Origin: an uncultured Oscillospiraceae bacterium
GTDB taxonomy: Bacteria > Bacillota > Clostridia > Oscillospirales > Acutalibacteraceae
Reading direction: 5' to 3'
Assembly (NCBI GenBank): GCA_900553525.1
Contig: USDZ01000030.1
Span: 1-13,751, forward strand
DNA length: 13,751 nt
Shown here: positions 13,001 through 13,751 of the stretch, piece after piece
Numbering within the stretch: the first letter of the stretch is position 1
Layout: each line of letters begins with the position of its first letter
The notes under the pieces: generated by a model
Database searches by the model: none
What the model was told of the DNA's origin: nothing
The model's input: only the letters and a program-made list of their open reading frames with translations
Translations under genes and position numbers: made by a program

Positions 13001-13034
13001 AAACCTCCAAAGGAATAGCTCCTTTGGAGGTTTT
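13001..13034 (+). terminator. Terminator of tRNA-Arg
   Basis: Perfect 14-bp stem, 13001-13014 with 13020-13033, loop ATAGC, followed by TTTTCTT. It begins immediately after the CCA end of the tRNA. Confidence 0.93.
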
Positions 13035-13326
13035 CTTATGTCTGAAATGATGATGAAAAATGCGATGTGTACAGACGGTTGCGCATGAATTTGTATATTT
13101 GCAAGATTCTATGCTATAGTCGGTCTTTCCAAAGTATAATAGTACAAACCTGTATTTTGCGTAACCAATTAAGTATAGATAGTCAGTCCACTACACCTCT
13201 TCTACATTATGATTTGGAACTCTTGCTGCTGATTTAGTCACATGACCAGGTTGCACACGACGACGTTTAATGGTAAAATTGAAATGGTTATATAGGTATA
13301 AACTGTCGTTTCCCGGAGGAGAGAAA
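13035..13326. other. AT-rich intergenic region with a possible gene remnant
   Basis: No complete gene is seen in these 292 nt. On the minus strand a reading ending at a stop codon at 13191-13193 encodes a basic, protein-like C-terminus (IKRRRVQPGHVTKSAARVP followed by NHNVEEV, about 13191-13275). Its upstream part runs into the opposite-strand gene without a start site, so it may be the tail of a lost gene. A TATAAT at 13135-13140 has no proper -35. TTTAAT (13266-13271) and TATATA (13289-13294), 17 bp apart, are a weak promoter candidate for the next gene. Confidence 0.4.
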
Positions 13327-13751
13327 ATGTCAAAACTGACGGATATCAAAAATCGAATCAATCAGATGGATGGTGGAGCATTTCAGAATTTGTGTGATGC
13401 CTATTTGAGCTACAAGGGATATCGGAACGTGTATTCGTTAGGAATGAATACAGGAACGGATAAAACAGCAAAGGGAAATCCAGATACTTATTTTTTGACA
13501 GCAGAAAATAAGTATGTATTTGTGATGTATACTACACAAAAGACGGATTTCTTAAAGAAAGCAATGGAAGACATTGACAAATGTTTTGATTCAAAAAAGA
13601 CTGGTGTTTCTCCGAAAGATATTGCAGAGATCATATATTGCCATACATATGGCCGCTTAGGAGCAGGTGATGACCAGCATCTTAGACAGTACTGCGAGGA
13701 GCGCGATGTAGTGCTGACACTGATTGGCCTGGATCAACTGGGAAATGATAT
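13327..13751 (+). CDS. N-terminal part of a possible restriction-nuclease-like, defence-type protein (cut by window end)
   Basis: The reading frame is open from the ATG at 13327 to the window edge, 141 codons plus two bases, with no stop. GGAGGA (13315-13320) lies six bases before the ATG. The visible part begins with a helical segment (IKNRINQMDGGAFQNLCDAY), then YKGYRNVYSLGMNTGTDKT, then GNPDTYF followed by KYVFVMYTTQK, and later a GLDQL strand. PD followed by a beta-strand with an E-x-K-like position is the layout of PD-(D/E)XK (Mrr-like) nuclease domains. Such domains often precede an NTPase or repeat region in large defence proteins. The expected acidic residue in the second motif appears to be Met here. 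The assignment is inference from motif layout; codon use is AT-rich, unlike the core genes. Confidence 0.7.
   Translation, partial: MSKLTDIKNRINQMDGGAFQNLCDAYLSYKGYRNVYSLGMNTGTDKTAKGNPDTYFLTAENKYVFVMYTTQKTDFLKKAMEDIDKCFDSKKTGVSPKDIAEIIYCHTYGRLGAGDDQHLRQYCEERDVVLTLIGLDQLGND

Noticed and set aside
1..13751. CRISPR array, insertion sequence or replication origin
   Set aside because: No regularly spaced repeats of CRISPR type, no transposase gene and no DnaA-box cluster were seen. The only repeats are the tRNA-Arg duplication and short regulatory sites.

Overview
The window looks like chromosomal DNA of an anaerobic, endospore-forming member of the Clostridia, probably an Oscillospiraceae/Ruminococcaceae-type gut bacterium. 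The evidence is the sporulation pair gpr-spoIIP, Gram-positive ribosome binding sites and rho-independent terminators, and a moderately high G+C core. The assignment below class level is inference. Two AT-rich stretches, at about 10735-11500 and after 13040, stand out from the core and look acquired.

Layout. 21-2532 (+) is a sporulation block: germination protease, SpoIIP and a small unrecognised membrane protein, closed by a large hairpin. 2683-3315 (-) encodes a lipoprotein with an NlpC/P60 fold that has lost its catalytic residues. 3566-7244 (+) is an operon of an ABC ATPase, its permease and a DUF1015 protein. 7434-7847 (+) is a NifX-like cluster-binding protein with a His/Cys tail. 7894-10572 is a thiol-redox group: a CoA-disulfide-reductase/rhodanese fusion (-), a divergent Crp/Fnr-type regulator (+) and a convergent thioredoxin (-). 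The thioredoxin promoter has a palindrome centred close to -41, the place from which Crp/Fnr proteins activate, so the neighbouring regulator is the obvious candidate.

10735-11810 is an accessory-looking stretch: an AT-rich GNAT acetyltransferase, about 380 nt of gene-poor DNA, and a GC-rich segment closed by a perfect 11-bp inverted repeat that may be an undescribed structured RNA. Next come tRNA-Gly(CCC) on the minus strand and, on the plus strand, an XRE-family regulator. The promoter of that regulator carries two exact Spo0A boxes 20 bp apart.

12691-13034 holds an intact tRNA-Arg(CCG) preceded by a second copy of its upstream region and 5' half. Between them are TTGACTAC repeats spaced 11 and 22 bp apart, which suggests an integrase attachment site or its scar. 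Beyond it, in AT-rich DNA, starts a gene cut by the window edge. Its N-terminus resembles a restriction-nuclease-like domain of the kind found on defence proteins. The strongest leads are the structured RNA candidate, the catalytically dead NlpC lipoprotein, the redox regulatory circuit, and the tRNA-Arg island with its defence-type gene.
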